From G963422595 sp963422595 (GTDB taxonomy: Bacteria > Pseudomonadota > Gammaproteobacteria > UBA4575): 64,000 nt of DNA. The first letter of the stretch is position 1. Every line of letters starts with the position of its first letter. The stretch is taken from positions 496,001 through 560,000 of the forward strand of contig OY730298.1 of NCBI GenBank assembly GCA_963422595.1. The letters run 5' to 3'. The position numbers and the translations under genes are program-made. Below the pieces are notes generated by a model. The model was given only the letters and a program-made list of their open reading frames with translations, made no database searches and was not told the DNA's origin. Shown piece after piece: positions 43,644 to 52,693 of the stretch.

Positions 43644-45260
43644 TTACAATGCTAAGTCATGTATCTCCACTGTGTGGCTTTTGTCAGGCGTCTGTGAAAA
43701 GTAATCATCCAGGAATTGACTGAAAGATGTGGTGTCGGAGACTTCAATTTGCCTTTGCTTGTTAACCGATTGTCGGGCGACATTGGTGAAAAAGGTCGTG
43801 TCTTTTGTATTTAACGCGTCGTCGCATAGTTGATACCGGTGCATTTTGGATAAACGACTGGCGATTTCAAAAAATCCTTCATTACCGGCACGCATTTCAT
43901 CTAACATACGCGCGGCGGGCGTCAATGATGCATCTTCGATAACGGCGATTTGCTCCTGAAGCGCAGTGCTGTAATTATCATTCTGGCTTTCCTTGTCCAG
44001 TACTTCACATAGCGCCTGCATTGCATGCAGGATTTCTGTGCCCCAATGTCGTATAGAAACTGTTCGCCTTTCTCGTAGTAGCCTAAGCTCCGTATCACGA
44101 CCTTGGTGAGCAGTTTTAATCTCGTTGCCGTCAATATCCCGCCGTTCCGAGCCGTCGATCAATGGGCTGCTCTGCAAAAGACAAAAAACCATAAAGGCCT
44201 CTAAAAAATATAGCTGCGAGGCGCTAACACCTAAAGGTTCATACAAGTTTAAGTCCAAGGATCGTAGCTCAACGTATTGAACACCGCGCTGGATAAGCGC
44301 GTGAGTGGGCTTTTCATTATTAATCGAGGGCTGTTTCGGCCGAATCGTGCTGTAGTATTCGTTTTCGATTTGCAGAATATTGGCATTTAACTGGCGATAT
44401 TCGTCGGCAACCTTCACACCGATCTTTGCATATTCAGGGTACGGTGTTTCTATAGCATGCGTTAAACATTGAATATAAGAATCCAGGTTGTCATAACACG
44501 CCTTAATTCCGACCTCACTTTCTCTTTTGTTGTTGTAGCCAATGTCGCCCATGCGTAGTGTGGTCGCATAAGGCAAGTAGTAGGTTGTGCCATCAAATCT
44601 CTCCAGTTTATTCGATTGCCCTTGTAAAAAAGATTTACAAATCGCCGGCGAGGCTCCAAAAAGATAATAAATTAACCATCCATAGCGTTGCAGATTGCGA
44701 ATCAATGCAAAATATTGCGCTGTAACAAAATCCTGTAATGGCATATCCTGATTTAATAACTCGCGGTAATACGGCCACAAGGAATCCTGCATAGAATAGT
44801 TGAAGTGCACCCCGGCAATCACTTGCATCATTTTGCCATAGCGGTAGCCTAAACCCCGTCGATAAACGGTCTTCATCATGCCCAAATTTGAATCACCATA
44901 TTGTGCAATCGGAATGCTTTCTTCGCCCGCTACAACACATGGCATGCTGGCGTTCCATAGCAATTCATCCTCTAGCTGCGCGTAAACAAACTGATGGGTC
45001 TTGCGTAAGAATTCCAGCACCCCGCTTACCCCTTGTATAGGGGGCGTAATAATTTCTAACAGGGCTTCAGAGTAATCCGTGGTGATGTACGGGTTAGTAA
45101 GAGCAGCACCTAAAGTAGCCGGATGTGGTTTCCGCGAGATTTTCCCATCACTGTCAACTCTTAAAGATTCCTTTTCTAAACCGATGTTGCCACCAAGCAA
45201 TAGATGCTGCTGTCCATCCTTAAGTATATTTGACAGTCTTTGGTGCAGTTGCCTGTACAT
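43644..45260 (-). CDS. gshA: Glutamate-cysteine ligase
   Basis: Joins glutamate and cysteine, the first and rate-limiting step of glutathione synthesis. The 538-residue protein is of the E. coli (gammaproteobacterial) type: GGNIGLEKESLRVD near residues 23-36, the substrate region TDYSEALLEIITPP, VIAGVHFNYSM and YVELRSLDLNLYEPLGV. The protein type is one of the stronger hints that the organism is a gammaproteobacterium. It stands alone, about 200 bases from selD and 170 bases from ampD. Confidence 0.96.
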   Translation of the reverse strand: MYRQLHQRLSNILKDGQQHLLLGGNIGLEKESLRVDSDGKISRKPHPATLGAALTNPYITTDYSEALLEIITPPIQGVSGVLEFLRKTHQFVYAQLEDELLWNASMPCVVAGEESIPIAQYGDSNLGMMKTVYRRGLGYRYGKMMQVIAGVHFNYSMQDSLWPYYRELLNQDMPLQDFVTAQYFALIRNLQRYGWLIYYLFGASPAICKSFLQGQSNKLERFDGTTYYLPYATTLRMGDIGYNNKRESEVGIKACYDNLDSYIQCLTHAIETPYPEYAKIGVKVADEYRQLNANILQIENEYYSTIRPKQPSINNEKPTHALIQRGVQYVELRSLDLNLYEPLGVSASQLYFLEAFMVFCLLQSSPLIDGSERRDIDGNEIKTAHQGRDTELRLLRERRTVSIRHWGTEILHAMQALCEVLDKESQNDNYSTALQEQIAVIEDASLTPAARMLDEMRAGNEGFFEIASRLSKMHRYQLCDDALNTKDTTFFTNVARQSVNKQRQIEVSDTTSFSQFLDDYFSQTPDKSHTVEIHDLAL

Positions 45261-45433
45261 GTAACTGAAAATTATTGCTGCCTGACTCGAGTTGGTAATG
45301 GTAATTTGTCAGGGAAGTCATCGTATCTTTATCCGGTTAAGATATGTAAACAGATGAGTGATAAGTTTAATTCCAAATCCGTCCAGGATTATTAAATTAA
45401 AGCCTGGCGATAGAGTAATTACAAAATTGCAAT

Positions 45434-45982
45434 TTATGCAAGTTCGTTAGTGAGTCGTCGCCAGTCAAAAACTGCTCCCGGATCTGTTTTACGATTAGGA
45501 GCGACATCAGAATGCCCAACAATTCTCTGTTTATGTATGGATGGGTAAGCGATACGTAGTATATCAATCAATGCGGCTAACACCGAATATTGGGCGTTTT
45601 CATAAGGTAGTTTATCGGTGCCTTCTAATTCTATACCGACTGCAAAATCGTTACAGTTCCTGCGTCCCTGATATTCCGAGATGCCCGCATGCCATGCGCG
45701 ACGATTAAAGGGGACAAATTGTACCATATCTCCATCCCTTTTTATCAGAACGTGTGCAGACACCTTCTGTCTAATTATGGATGTAAAGTAGGGATGTGCT
45801 TTTGGGTCAAGCTGGTTGGTAAATAATTGTTCTATATAAGGGCCACCAAATTCATTCGGCGGCAGGCTTATATTGTGAATAACGATGAGCGCTGGCGCGC
45901 AGCCGCGGGGACGATCATCTGCATTGGGTGAGGGCATATAACGTACACCAGCGATTAGATGACTGGCAGGATCAACACGCAT
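45434..45982 (-). CDS. ampD: 1,6-anhydro-N-acetylmuramyl-L-alanine amidase AmpD
   Basis: Cytosolic zinc amidase that cleaves recycled anhydro-muropeptides. The 182-residue protein from the ATG at 45982 aligns with E. coli AmpD along its length: zinc ligands in LIVIHNISLPPNEFGGP, VGHSDVAP and RKTDPG, and FNRRAWHAGISEYQGR. The frame stays open for 25 codons upstream, but that stretch runs toward the groEL terminator and is not family-like, so I use the internal ATG. Confidence 0.95.
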   Translation of the reverse strand: MRVDPASHLIAGVRYMPSPNADDRPRGCAPALIVIHNISLPPNEFGGPYIEQLFTNQLDPKAHPYFTSIIRQKVSAHVLIKRDGDMVQFVPFNRRAWHAGISEYQGRRNCNDFAVGIELEGTDKLPYENAQYSVLAALIDILRIAYPSIHKQRIVGHSDVAPNRKTDPGAVFDWRRLTNELA

Positions 45983-46041
45983 ATTTAAGTAAGCGTAGCA
46001 CGTGCCATGCGAGGCATAAAAATAAATGCAAAAACCAACAC

Positions 46042-46068
46042 AAAAAAGGCCCCGCAATGCGAGGCCTT
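46042..46068 (-). terminator. Intrinsic terminator of groEL
   Basis: Read on the minus strand, AAGGCCTCGC and GCGGGGCCTT pair (one mismatch) around an ATT loop and are followed by TTTTTT. It lies 37 bases after the groEL stop and about 60 bases before the ampD start, so it separates the two transcripts. Confidence 0.85.
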
Positions 46069-46105
46069 CAGGGTAAGGTATTTACTCAATTCTGGTCTGG
46101 CAGGA

Positions 46106-47758
46106 TTACATCATACCACCCATACCGCCAGCGCCCATACCGCCCATATCAGGTGGTGCCGCATGTGCGTGCTCTTCTTCTTTTGGCTTCTCTGCCACCA
46201 TCGCTTGCGTGGTGACCATCAGGCCTGCAATGGATGCCGCATTTTGCAATGCAGTACGAGCTACTTTGGTTGGATCAAGAATTCCCATTTCGATCATGTC
46301 ACCAAACTCACCAGTAGCAGCGTTATATCCGTAGTTGCCGTCACCATCATTAACTTTGGCCAGTATCACAGAGGCTTCCTCTCCAGCATTACTAACGATT
46401 AAACGTAACGGTTCTTCCATGGCGCGACGCGCGATACCAATGCCCATGTCCTGGTCGTGATTGTTACCTCTGAGGTTTTCCAAGCTGTCACGAGCGCGTA
46501 ATAGCGCGACACCTCCGCCAGGAACTACGCCTTCTTCAACCGCTGCACGAGTAGCATGCAGGGCGTCCTCAACACGTGCCTTTTTCTCTTTCATTTCAAC
46601 TTCAGTGGCGGCGCCTACTTTGATCACTGCGACCCCACCTGCGAGTTTCGCCATGCGCTCCTGTAACTTTTCTTTATCGTAATCTGAGGTTGATTCTTCA
46701 ATTTGAGCTTTGATTTGTTCTACACGCCCTTGAATGTCACTGGCCTGTCCGGCACCATCAACAATGGTGGTGTTTTCTTTAGAAACACTAATACGCTTAG
46801 CACTGCCTAAGTCGTCAAGGCTTGCCTTTTCAAGTGACAATCCAACTTCTTCGGAAATTACGGTGCCGCCTGTCAGTACCGCAATGTCCTGTAGCATGGC
46901 TTTACGTCGATCTCCAAAGCCGGGGGCCTTGGCAGCACAAACTTTTACAATACCCCGAATGGTGTTTACCACCAGAGTTGCCAGCGCTTCACCTTCCACG
47001 TCTTCCGCAATAATCATTAAGGGTTTACCAGCTTTTGCCACACTTTCCAACAATGGTAGTAAGTCACGAATGTTGGAGATCTTTTTATCATGCAAGAGAA
47101 CATATGGTTCTTCCAGCTCGGCACTCATGTTATCCTGATTATTGATAAAGTAAGGCGATAAATAACCACGATCGAATTGCATCCCTTCTACAACTTCCAG
47201 CTCGTTTTCCAAGGCGTTACCTTCTTCAACAGTAATTACACCTTCTTTGCCCACTTTATCCATTGCATCGGCAATGATGTCGCCGATGGAAGTGTCAGCA
47301 TTTGCCGAGATACTACCTACTTGAGCAATCGACTTGCTGTCTGAACAAGGCTCAGATATGGATTGTAAACCTTGCACCGCTTGTGCCACTGCTTTATCGA
47401 GACCGCGTTTGAGGTCCATAGGGTTCATGCCCGCGGCGACTGCCTTCATACCTTCACGAACGATGGCCTGGGCCAGCACAGTAGCAGTAGTGGTACCGTC
47501 ACCCGCAACGTCAGACGTTTGTGATGCGACTTCTTTCACCATCTGCGCACCCATGTTTTCAAATTTGTCTTCCAGTTCAATTTCTTTTGCAACAGATACA
47601 CCATCTTTGGTCACAGTTGGTGCACCAAAAGATTTATCCAACACAACATTGCGCCCCTTGGGGCCTAAAGTTGCTTTTACTGCGTTAGCCAGAACGTTGA
47701 CCCCTTGTGCCATGCGTTGTCTGGCTTCTTCGCCAAAACGTACTTCTTTTGCACTCAT
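46106..47758 (-). CDS. groL: 60 kDa chaperonin GroEL
   Basis: ATP-driven double-ring chaperonin. The 550-residue protein has VVLDKSFGAPTVTKDGVSVA and VAGDGTTTATVLAQ near the ATP site, and the flexible GGM-rich tail ending GGMGAGGMGGMM. It is 42 bases downstream of groES in a two-gene operon under the CIRCE element and is followed by a strong intrinsic terminator. Confidence 0.98.
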   Translation of the reverse strand: MSAKEVRFGEEARQRMAQGVNVLANAVKATLGPKGRNVVLDKSFGAPTVTKDGVSVAKEIELEDKFENMGAQMVKEVASQTSDVAGDGTTTATVLAQAIVREGMKAVAAGMNPMDLKRGLDKAVAQAVQGLQSISEPCSDSKSIAQVGSISANADTSIGDIIADAMDKVGKEGVITVEEGNALENELEVVEGMQFDRGYLSPYFINNQDNMSAELEEPYVLLHDKKISNIRDLLPLLESVAKAGKPLMIIAEDVEGEALATLVVNTIRGIVKVCAAKAPGFGDRRKAMLQDIAVLTGGTVISEEVGLSLEKASLDDLGSAKRISVSKENTTIVDGAGQASDIQGRVEQIKAQIEESTSDYDKEKLQERMAKLAGGVAVIKVGAATEVEMKEKKARVEDALHATRAAVEEGVVPGGGVALLRARDSLENLRGNNHDQDMGIGIARRAMEEPLRLIVSNAGEEASVILAKVNDGDGNYGYNAATGEFGDMIEMGILDPTKVARTALQNAASIAGLMVTTQAMVAEKPKEEEHAHAAPPDMGGMGAGGMGGMM

Positions 47759-47800
47759 GATTATTCCTTCCTAAATGCGTTATAATTTTATACTTGGAGA

Positions 47801-48091
47801 TTAGTCTTCGATAACTGCCACGACGTCGTCTTCACGCATCACCAGCAGCTCTTCTCCGTCGACTTTTACTTCGGTGCCGGAATATTTTCCAAACAACACC
47901 TTGTCTCCTGCCTTTAAATCCAGCGCCCGAACGTCACCACTGTCAGTTATCTTGCCATTTCCAACAGCAACCACTTCACCTTTAATAGGTTTTTCTGTAG
48001 CAGAATCGGGAATCACAATACCGCCTGGACTGGTACGTTCTTCCTCCATACGCTTGACGACCACTCGGTCATGCAATGGACGTATCTTCAT
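47801..48091 (-). CDS. groS: 10 kDa co-chaperonin GroES
   Basis: A 96-residue lid protein of the GroEL cavity. It begins MKIRPLHDRVVVKRMEEE and has the mobile loop SPGGIVIPDSATEKP. A strong AGGAGG-like ribosome binding site precedes the ATG. It is the first gene of the groESL operon, 65 bases below a perfect CIRCE element. Confidence 0.98.
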   Translation of the reverse strand: MKIRPLHDRVVVKRMEEERTSPGGIVIPDSATEKPIKGEVVAVGNGKITDSGDVRALDLKAGDKVLFGKYSGTEVKVDGEELLVMREDDVVAVIED

Positions 48092-48155
48092 TAGAATCGC
48101 CTCCTTAATATAGGGTTAGTTATAGCTTGTAATAGTAAATTTGTGAGAGTTATTA

Positions 48156-48182
48156 TTAGCACTCTTGTTTAATGAGTGCTAA
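48156..48182 (-). promoter_or_regulatory. CIRCE operator (HrcA site) of groESL
   Basis: TTAGCACTC, 9 bases and GAGTGCTAA form a perfect CIRCE, 64 bases upstream of the groES ATG. It adjoins the -10 box of the promoter at 48182-48209. HrcA repression is the established role of this element. Confidence 0.95.
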
Positions 48183-48209
48183 TAATACGAATAAAGCAGA
48201 CTAAGTCAA
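48182..48209 (-). promoter_or_regulatory. Sigma-70-type promoter of groESL
   Basis: On the minus strand TTGACT (48209-48204), a 16-base spacer and TATTAT (48187-48182) fit a sigma-70 promoter. The -10 shares its last T with the first base of the CIRCE, so a bound repressor would block the polymerase. No good sigma-32 consensus (CTTGAA with CCCCAT) was seen. Confidence 0.65.
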
Positions 48210-48232
48210 GCGTTTTCTACACTGGCTTTAGG

Positions 48233-48700
48233 CTAATCGTTCTTGTGGCGACGGGGGGCTTCTCCTTCATAGACGTTGCCGCCTTGGCGTGGTGTGCGAG
48301 TGGTGTGCATAGTTACGCCCACTAGCGGGTTAACGCGCAACATGAACCAAGCGATAATGATTCTCCTGGAGGACGGTATCAGACAAACAAAACCTACTCC
48401 ATCAGTAAAAAACCCCGGGGTAAGGAGCAATGCACCGCCGATTAACAATGCTATGCCCTCTAAAAGCTCAGTTGCTGGCAGTCGCCCTTCGCTTAAGGCA
48501 CGATGAAAACGCAGATAAGTCTGTAGTCCCTGAGTGCGCAGCAATGCCGCCCCTATCACGGCCGTCAACACGACTAAACCGATGGTGGGCATAACTCCAA
48601 TAAGGCCACCCATCTGAATAAGCAGATAAATTTCAATGATTGGCACAATTAAAAAAATTGTTACCAGTGCAAGAGGTAATCTAACTCGAAGCGACGCCAT
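48233..48700 (-). CDS. fxsA: FxsA family membrane protein
   Basis: A 155-residue membrane protein of the FxsA family, named for suppression of F-plasmid exclusion of phage T7. Motifs IVPIIEIYLLIQMGGLIGV and GALLLTPGFFTDGVGFV are typical, with about three to four membrane helices and a charged tail. AAAGG lies 6-7 bases before the ATG. fxsA upstream of groESL is a common gammaproteobacterial order. Confidence 0.93.
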   Translation of the reverse strand: MASLRVRLPLALVTIFLIVPIIEIYLLIQMGGLIGVMPTIGLVVLTAVIGAALLRTQGLQTYLRFHRALSEGRLPATELLEGIALLIGGALLLTPGFFTDGVGFVCLIPSSRRIIIAWFMLRVNPLVGVTMHTTRTPRQGGNVYEGEAPRRHKND

Positions 48701-49086
48701 CGTAAGCCTTTATGGTACTAAAAAACGTAGAGTTTTGGATGTAGAATGGCCTTTTCCCGGTGCCATTCCCAGTACCATTTTGGGCCGTAAGACGTAGCAA
48801 TTGCACAACTTGCAGAAAGCACCGACCAGACCAAGTAAGATATAGCCAATGAGCGGGTAACCCAAATTAAATATAAACTGTGTTGCCCGAAGTTTTCCAT
48901 ACTATCCGATAACCAATTATTTGCTAACACTATAAGATTAAGGGGCGACCCTAGACGTGTTATATGGGTTGAGTCCCTTACTGTTAACGATAATATGAGG
49001 CTACCAAGCTTAAACATCAATACCTTTTATAATAAAGTACGCTGTGGAACGTGGCTTGTAAGGTTGTTTATTTATTGATTATCTGT
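48701..49086. other. Intergenic region between fxsA and cutA
   Basis: A 386-base divergent spacer. A 100-codon open frame on the minus strand (48718-49020) is compositionally unlike a real protein and I do not accept it. I saw no clear promoter, hairpin or RNA. Confidence 0.4.
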
Positions 49087-49407
49087 ATGTCTGACCATAT
49101 ATTAGTACTAACCGCTTTTCCGGATATCGACACCGCTCAGCGGCTGGCCAAGCAAATAGTGCGGGCAAATCTCGCTGCATGTGTGAGCATCCTGCCCCAA
49201 GCACAGTCTATCTATACATGGCAAGGCAAGGAGTGCACGGCTATTGAGCATATCGCATTAATAAAAACCACTGAAAGTAGCTATTCTAAACTCGAATCCT
49301 ATATCCAAAGTCGGCATCCCTATGAACTTCCGGAAATTATTGCGACTCCTATTACAATGGGACTGGAGAATTATTTAACCTGGATAACACAAGGCGCGCA
49401 CGGATGA
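49087..49407 (+). CDS. cutA: Divalent-cation tolerance protein CutA
   Basis: A 106-residue trimeric PII-like fold protein linked to copper tolerance, exact function uncertain. The start MSDHILVLTAFPDIDTAQRLA and the later IYTWQGKE and HPYELPEIIATPI are typical. The frame is open for 12 codons upstream (from 49051), but the ATG at 49087 gives the normal family start. It overlaps dsbD by 4 bases (ATGA), the usual cutA-dsbD arrangement. Confidence 0.93.
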   Translation: MSDHILVLTAFPDIDTAQRLAKQIVRANLAACVSILPQAQSIYTWQGKECTAIEHIALIKTTESSYSKLESYIQSRHPYELPEIIATPITMGLENYLTWITQGAHG

Positions 49408-51395
49408 AGAGTGTAAATCTCTGGCTTATCTGGCTTATATTAGCTATCTCGCTAAGCGGTGCCGTTCACCCGGCAAACAGCGATGAGCTTATGCTCTCTG
49501 AAGAAACCGTGCGTATTTTCGCTACGTTAACGGGCACCAACATTGAAAAGCCCAAATCAATTAAGCGGATTACGCAACTCGCTGGAGCTGCTGGCACCAA
49601 TGGCGACGAATTTTTGCACCCCGATGTTGCATTTCAGGTTTCTGCAAAACCAGGCACTGCCAATAACATTGTCACTTATTGGTCCATAACGGATGGCTAT
49701 TATCTTTATAAAGACAAGATCAGCGTTACGCCCAGTGCAGACGCAAACGTTATTCTTGGCGTCATGGAATTGCCCGAGGGCGAAGAAAAATTCGATGAAT
49801 ATTTCGGCAACGTTGTCAGTATTGATCACGACTTTCAGTCCAGCATTCCAATACGATTCATGTCGCCTGATACGAGCGTTGACTTAATCGTTACATATCA
49901 GGGCTGCGCCAAAGCGGGGTTGTGTTATCCACCCGTTAGCAAAAACATCCGCGTGCAACTGAACAAACCTGGCGGCGCAGGGACAGTTACCACCAGCACT
50001 GATAACATACCAGTTAATGCTCTTAATAACGCCTCCGCTTTTCAATCGGAACAGGATCGTCTTGCCGGCACGCTGGCTTCAGGGAAACTTTGGTTTACCG
50101 TAATAAGTTTCTTTGGCTTAGGCTTGTTACTGGCATTTACGCCTTGTGTGTTTCCGATGATTCCGATTCTTTCCAGTATTATCGTGGGACAAGGTACAGG
50201 CATTTCCACCTTAAAGGCATTTTCATTATCGCTGGTATATGTGTCAGCGATGGCGATTACTTATACGATTGTCGGGGTCATCGTTGGCTTGTCCGGAGAA
50301 AATATTCAAATATGGTTTCAAAATCCATGGGTGCTAAGCGCATTTGCAGGCATACTCGCGCTGCTTTCTTTGGCCATGTTTGGCTTTTATGAACTGCAAA
50401 TACCCAACGCGGTGCAATCCAGGCTGAACGCGATTAGTTCAAATCAACAGCAAGGCTCCTACTTCGGCGCGGGTATTATGGGATCCCTGTCCGCGCTTAT
50501 CGTTGCGCCCTGCGTGACCGCGCCCTTGATTGGCGCGCTCATTTACATCGCGGAAACAGGAGACGCGCTGATTGGAGGCATCGCACTATTCGCCTTGAGC
50601 ATAGGCATGGGCACACCGTTACTTGCGATCAGTACCTCGGCGGGCAAGGTTATTCCCAAAGCTGGAGTCTGGATGAACACCGTGCAAAATGTTTTTGGGG
50701 TGCTGTTGCTGGTATTAGCGATTTGGTTGCTGGAGCGCATATTGCCGGCACCAGTGATCCTCTTGTTAGCAGGCACATTACTGATCGTCTCCGCGATTTA
50801 TATGGGTGCCTTAGAGACCATTAAAGAAACTATGTCCGGCTGGTCTAAACTGTGGAAGGGCCTGGGTCTTATCTCATTAGTATATGGCGCAATTCTGATC
50901 ATCGGCGCAGCCAGCGGTAGTCACAGTTTGTTACAACCTCTGCAAGGCATCACTACCCAACCAACACTAAATTTTCCCGGCACTAATTCTCAAACCGCGC
51001 ATACATTACCGTTTCAGCAAATCAACGGGATCGCTGAGCTAAACACCGCGATTCAACGGGCAGCTAATGAAAACAAACCGGTGATGCTCGACTTTTATGC
51101 CGATTGGTGCATCACGTGTAAAGAAATGGAATTGCTTACATTCAGTGACGCGAAGGTACAACGGTCTCTGAGTAATTTTGTAACATTACAAGCAGACGTT
51201 ACTAAAAATGATGAGACAGACCGCGCTTTATTAAGAGAATTGGGCCTATTTGGGCCGCCGGCGATTTTGTTTTACGATAATACGGGTAACGAGCTGCGTA
51301 ATTATCGCGTTATGGGCTTTATGAGCGCGACAAAATTTGCCTCGCACATTAACAACTTTAAGCAATCATCAGGTGCGGTTGTGCTGCTTAATTAA
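49404..51395 (+). CDS. dsbD: Thiol:disulfide interchange protein DsbD
   Basis: Carries reducing power from cytosolic thioredoxin across the inner membrane to periplasmic proteins, including those maturing cytochromes c. The 663-residue protein has three parts, each with a cysteine pair: an exported N-terminal domain (YQGCAKAGLCYPP), an eight-helix membrane domain (FTPCVFPMIP and VAPCVTAPLIG), and a C-terminal thioredoxin domain (FYADWCITCKEME). Fits with the many c-type cytochromes encoded at 2057-9479. Translationally coupled to cutA. Confidence 0.96.
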   Translation: MKSVNLWLIWLILAISLSGAVHPANSDELMLSEETVRIFATLTGTNIEKPKSIKRITQLAGAAGTNGDEFLHPDVAFQVSAKPGTANNIVTYWSITDGYYLYKDKISVTPSADANVILGVMELPEGEEKFDEYFGNVVSIDHDFQSSIPIRFMSPDTSVDLIVTYQGCAKAGLCYPPVSKNIRVQLNKPGGAGTVTTSTDNIPVNALNNASAFQSEQDRLAGTLASGKLWFTVISFFGLGLLLAFTPCVFPMIPILSSIIVGQGTGISTLKAFSLSLVYVSAMAITYTIVGVIVGLSGENIQIWFQNPWVLSAFAGILALLSLAMFGFYELQIPNAVQSRLNAISSNQQQGSYFGAGIMGSLSALIVAPCVTAPLIGALIYIAETGDALIGGIALFALSIGMGTPLLAISTSAGKVIPKAGVWMNTVQNVFGVLLLVLAIWLLERILPAPVILLLAGTLLIVSAIYMGALETIKETMSGWSKLWKGLGLISLVYGAILIIGAASGSHSLLQPLQGITTQPTLNFPGTNSQTAHTLPFQQINGIAELNTAIQRAANENKPVMLDFYADWCITCKEMELLTFSDAKVQRSLSNFVTLQADVTKNDETDRALLRELGLFGPPAILFYDNTGNELRNYRVMGFMSATKFASHINNFKQSSGAVVLLN

Positions 51396-51790
51396 TGGTC
51401 TTCAGCCAGCAGTTTCGCGAGACCACTCACTTTGATCCTGGCGGCGGCTAATTCGCCAGACGTGAAGATGGCGTTAGACAAACACTTTGAATAATAGCTG
51501 CGTCTTTCTATAGTGCTTGGGTGCGTTTATCCCGAGCCTGTACAGCACGATAATATTCAGCAACGTAACAGGTTCACCAGAACTCTGCCCTGGTAGCTCG
51601 CCTGGTATTGCCATCCATCCACGCCTAACCCGTAAAATTGCGCCGACTACTTCGTATTCAGCGTCTTTGAGTACCCGTGAACAGCGGCAACCGCATAATT
51701 TACTGGCAACTCTGCAAAATTCATGTACACTTCCAAATAAACGTTATAATCTTGCAAGATCAAGGCATTTAGCAGCACGATAGCTATAAA
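51396..51790. other. Intergenic region between dsbD and aroQ
   Basis: A 395-base gap. The minus strand shows several overlapping stretches with protein-like composition in different frames (for example ending KVSGLAKLLAEDH next to the dsbD stop), which may be a decayed gene. A TATAAT at 51745-51750 is a plausible aroQ -10 box. No intact gene is supported. Confidence 0.4.
51745..51750 (+). promoter_or_regulatory. Candidate -10 box for aroQ-accB-accC
   Basis: A consensus TATAAT 40 bases before the aroQ ATG. The hexamer at the -35 distance (CATGTA) is poor, so the promoter may rely on an activator. Low support. Confidence 0.3.
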
Positions 51791-52234
51791 ATGGCTAAAC
51801 TCTTACTTTTGAATGGCCCCAATTTGAATTTATTAGGGCATCGTGAACCCACAATATACGGTCATGAGTCACTCTCCGATGTAGTGGCGCGCGCGCGGCA
51901 AACGGCTTCCTGTCTGCATCATCAACTTGAAGACTTTCAGAGCAATGCCGAACATGAATTAGTCGGGCGCATTCATCAGGCCAGAAGAGATGGTATCGAC
52001 ATAATCATTTTCAATCCCGGCGCATTTACGCATACCAGCATATCCCTGCGTGATGCGCTACTTGGGGTAGACATTCCCTTTATTGAACTGCATTTGTCCA
52101 ATGTGTTCGCGCGTGAAGAGTTTCGGCGGCATTCTTTTCTGTCTGATATCGCGTTGGGCGTGATTTCCGGCATGGGTGCAAAAGGCTATGAGCTTGCGGT
52201 CGAAGCCGCAAATAGCAAACTCACGGAGAGCTAA
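51791..52234 (+). CDS. aroQ: 3-dehydroquinate dehydratase, type II
   Basis: Removes water from 3-dehydroquinate in the shikimate pathway. The 147-residue protein has LLLNGPNLNLLG, the catalytic Tyr in TIYGHESL, FNPGAFTHTSISLRDAL, and IELHLSNVFAREEFRRHS with its His. It follows the synthase encoded by aroB. It is 2 bases upstream of accB in the aroQ-accB-accC operon, a frequent proteobacterial order. Confidence 0.96.
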   Translation: MAKLLLLNGPNLNLLGHREPTIYGHESLSDVVARARQTASCLHHQLEDFQSNAEHELVGRIHQARRDGIDIIIFNPGAFTHTSISLRDALLGVDIPFIELHLSNVFAREEFRRHSFLSDIALGVISGMGAKGYELAVEAANSKLTES

Positions 52235-52236
52235 AC

Positions 52237-52668
52237 ATGGATATTCGTAAAATAAAAAAACTGATCGAGTTACTGGAAGAATCGGGTATCGCCGAAATTG
52301 AAATTAAAGAGGGTGAAGAATCTGTACGAATCAATCGCGGTTCACCCGCTGCTGCCACGCACCAGGTAATCGCGCCACAGGCCTCGGTTACCAGTACCAC
52401 ACCAGCAGTTGAGGAACAGGCCACGATCCCCGATGGCCATACCGTAAATTCGCCGATGGTGGGAACATTTTACGAGGCGCCCGCCCCCGAACAAAAACCA
52501 TTTGTGGAAGTAGGACATACAGTTCGGGTAGGTGACACCTTGTGTATTATTGAGGCTATGAAAATGTTAAACCAGGTTGAAGCAGATCAGGCCGGCACTA
52601 TAAAAGCAGTGTTAGTTGAAAATGCCCAGCCTGTTGAATTTGGGCAAGGGCTATTTGTTATCGGTTGA
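52237..52668 (+). CDS. accB: Biotin carboxyl carrier protein of acetyl-CoA carboxylase
   Basis: Carries the biotin that shuttles CO2 between AccC and the carboxyltransferase, starting fatty-acid synthesis. The 143-residue protein has the N-terminal segment MDIRKIKKLIELLEESGIAE, an Ala/Pro/Thr linker, and the biotinyl domain with the modified Lys in IIEAMKMLNQVEAD. Biotin would be made using BioC and BioH, also in this window. Confidence 0.97.
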   Translation: MDIRKIKKLIELLEESGIAEIEIKEGEESVRINRGSPAAATHQVIAPQASVTSTTPAVEEQATIPDGHTVNSPMVGTFYEAPAPEQKPFVEVGHTVRVGDTLCIIEAMKMLNQVEADQAGTIKAVLVENAQPVEFGQGLFVIG

Positions 52669-52693
52669 TTTTCTCATCTGAAGAAGACCTTAG

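Noticed and set aside
45983..46057. 25-residue N-terminal extension of AmpD
   Set aside because: The extension runs into the groEL terminator and AmpD homologues begin near the internal ATG.
48718..49020. 100-codon minus-strand open frame upstream of fxsA
   Set aside because: Composition is not protein-like, no ribosome binding site or family resemblance is seen, and it fills a divergent promoter region.
51517..51783. 88-codon plus-strand open frame before aroQ
   Set aside because: No family resemblance or ribosome binding site; the minus strand looks more coding-like in the same stretch and the aroQ promoter region overlaps it.
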